The translations under genes and the position numbers were made by a program. The notes beneath the pieces are model-generated. The model was not told the origin of the DNA and searched no databases. It saw only the letters and a program-made list of their open reading frames with translations. Below, piece after piece: positions 36,880 to 37,088 of a stretch of DNA of 37,088 nt. How positions within the stretch are numbered: the stretch's first letter is position 1; the number at the start of each line of letters is the position of its first letter. Source of the DNA: Vibrio maritimus (GTDB taxonomy: Bacteria; Pseudomonadota; Gammaproteobacteria; Enterobacterales; Vibrionaceae); the NCBI GenBank assembly GCA_003263775.1, contig JYJJ01000061.1, positions 1 through 37,088 on the forward strand. Reading direction: 5' to 3'.

Positions 36880-37088
36880 GTGTGTTCCTCAATCTCTACT
36901 CAGCCGAAAACATCGACTGGACTACTACAATGGCAGGCAGTGTATTTTGAGCGCTTGAGAATTACTTGTCAAAAACTCCGAGCTTTTTGCTGATTTCTAC
37001 GCTTATTAACAAAATTAATACAAGGTCACACCCAAAATGACAAGATGAGAAGTTACATAATGAAACCAATTTAACATTTAATGTTGTA
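36880..37088. promoter_or_regulatory. putA upstream region
   Basis: AT-rich non-coding sequence upstream of putA on the minus strand, to the window edge. It should contain the put operon promoter. I could not pick out a convincing regulator site. Confidence 0.4.

Noticed and set aside
1..37088. Programmed ribosomal frameshifting as explanation of the many frame breaks
   Set aside because: The breaks lack a common slippery heptamer or downstream structure, affect unrelated genes, and are all one-base losses, which fits sequence error far better.
1..37088. CRISPR arrays, tRNA or rRNA genes, insertion sequences or prophage genes
   Set aside because: No regular short repeat-spacer array, cloverleaf, rRNA or transposase/integrase sequence was recognised anywhere in the window.

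Overview
The window looks like chromosomal DNA of a Vibrio or close relative (Vibrionaceae, Gammaproteobacteria). This is inferred from moderate GC, from the putA / putA-C-terminal-domain / putP arrangement, from a two-adaptor RND pump, and from protein sequences resembling enterobacterial and vibrio families. No database search was possible.

Layout. (1) 1-2552, minus: N-terminal part of a giant VCBS-repeat adhesin running off the left edge. (2) 2843-3716, minus: an Lrp/AsnC regulator and a small zinc-ribbon protein. (3) 4025-9208, minus: RND efflux operon (adaptor 1, adaptor 2, pump), with a divergent TetR regulator at 9479-10201. (4) 10263-11860, plus: a phytanoyl-CoA-dioxygenase-like protein and an MdaB-like quinone reductase. 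(5) 11933-16759: ethanolamine block, with eutR (minus) divergent from eutB, eutC and a permease (plus). (6) 16825-18563: a thiol-redox island of FrnE-like DsbA protein, HxlR regulator and peroxiredoxin-like protein. (7) 18796-27615: an MFS transporter, two convergent DeoR-family regulators, and a galactitol/tagatose region (gatZ minus; gatA, gatB, gatC, gatD, gatY plus). (8) 27673-29481: divergent ydcO/benE-like transporter and XRE-cupin regulator, matching the E. coli ydcO-sutR(ydcN) pair. (9) 29635-31166, minus: LysR regulator and DoxX-like membrane protein. (10) 31456-36879, minus: proline operon putA, a separate putA C-terminal-domain gene, and putP.

How the genes work together. The gat genes take up galactitol through the PTS, oxidise galactitol-1-phosphate to tagatose-6-phosphate, and cleave tagatose-1,6-bisphosphate with GatY/GatZ; the kinase step is not encoded here. 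The eut block supplies uptake and B12-dependent deamination of ethanolamine without shell or reactivase genes. The put operon imports proline and oxidises it to glutamate.

Data quality. At least 20 single-base frameshifts interrupt 15 otherwise normal genes. Every one is a one-base loss, and adding the base back restores family-length proteins. I treat these genes as intact genes with likely sequence errors and give reconstructed spans. The most interesting biology is the PutA C-terminal ALDH-superfamily domain encoded as its own gene, and a near-identical 19-bp element shared by the MFS promoter and the gat divergent promoter.
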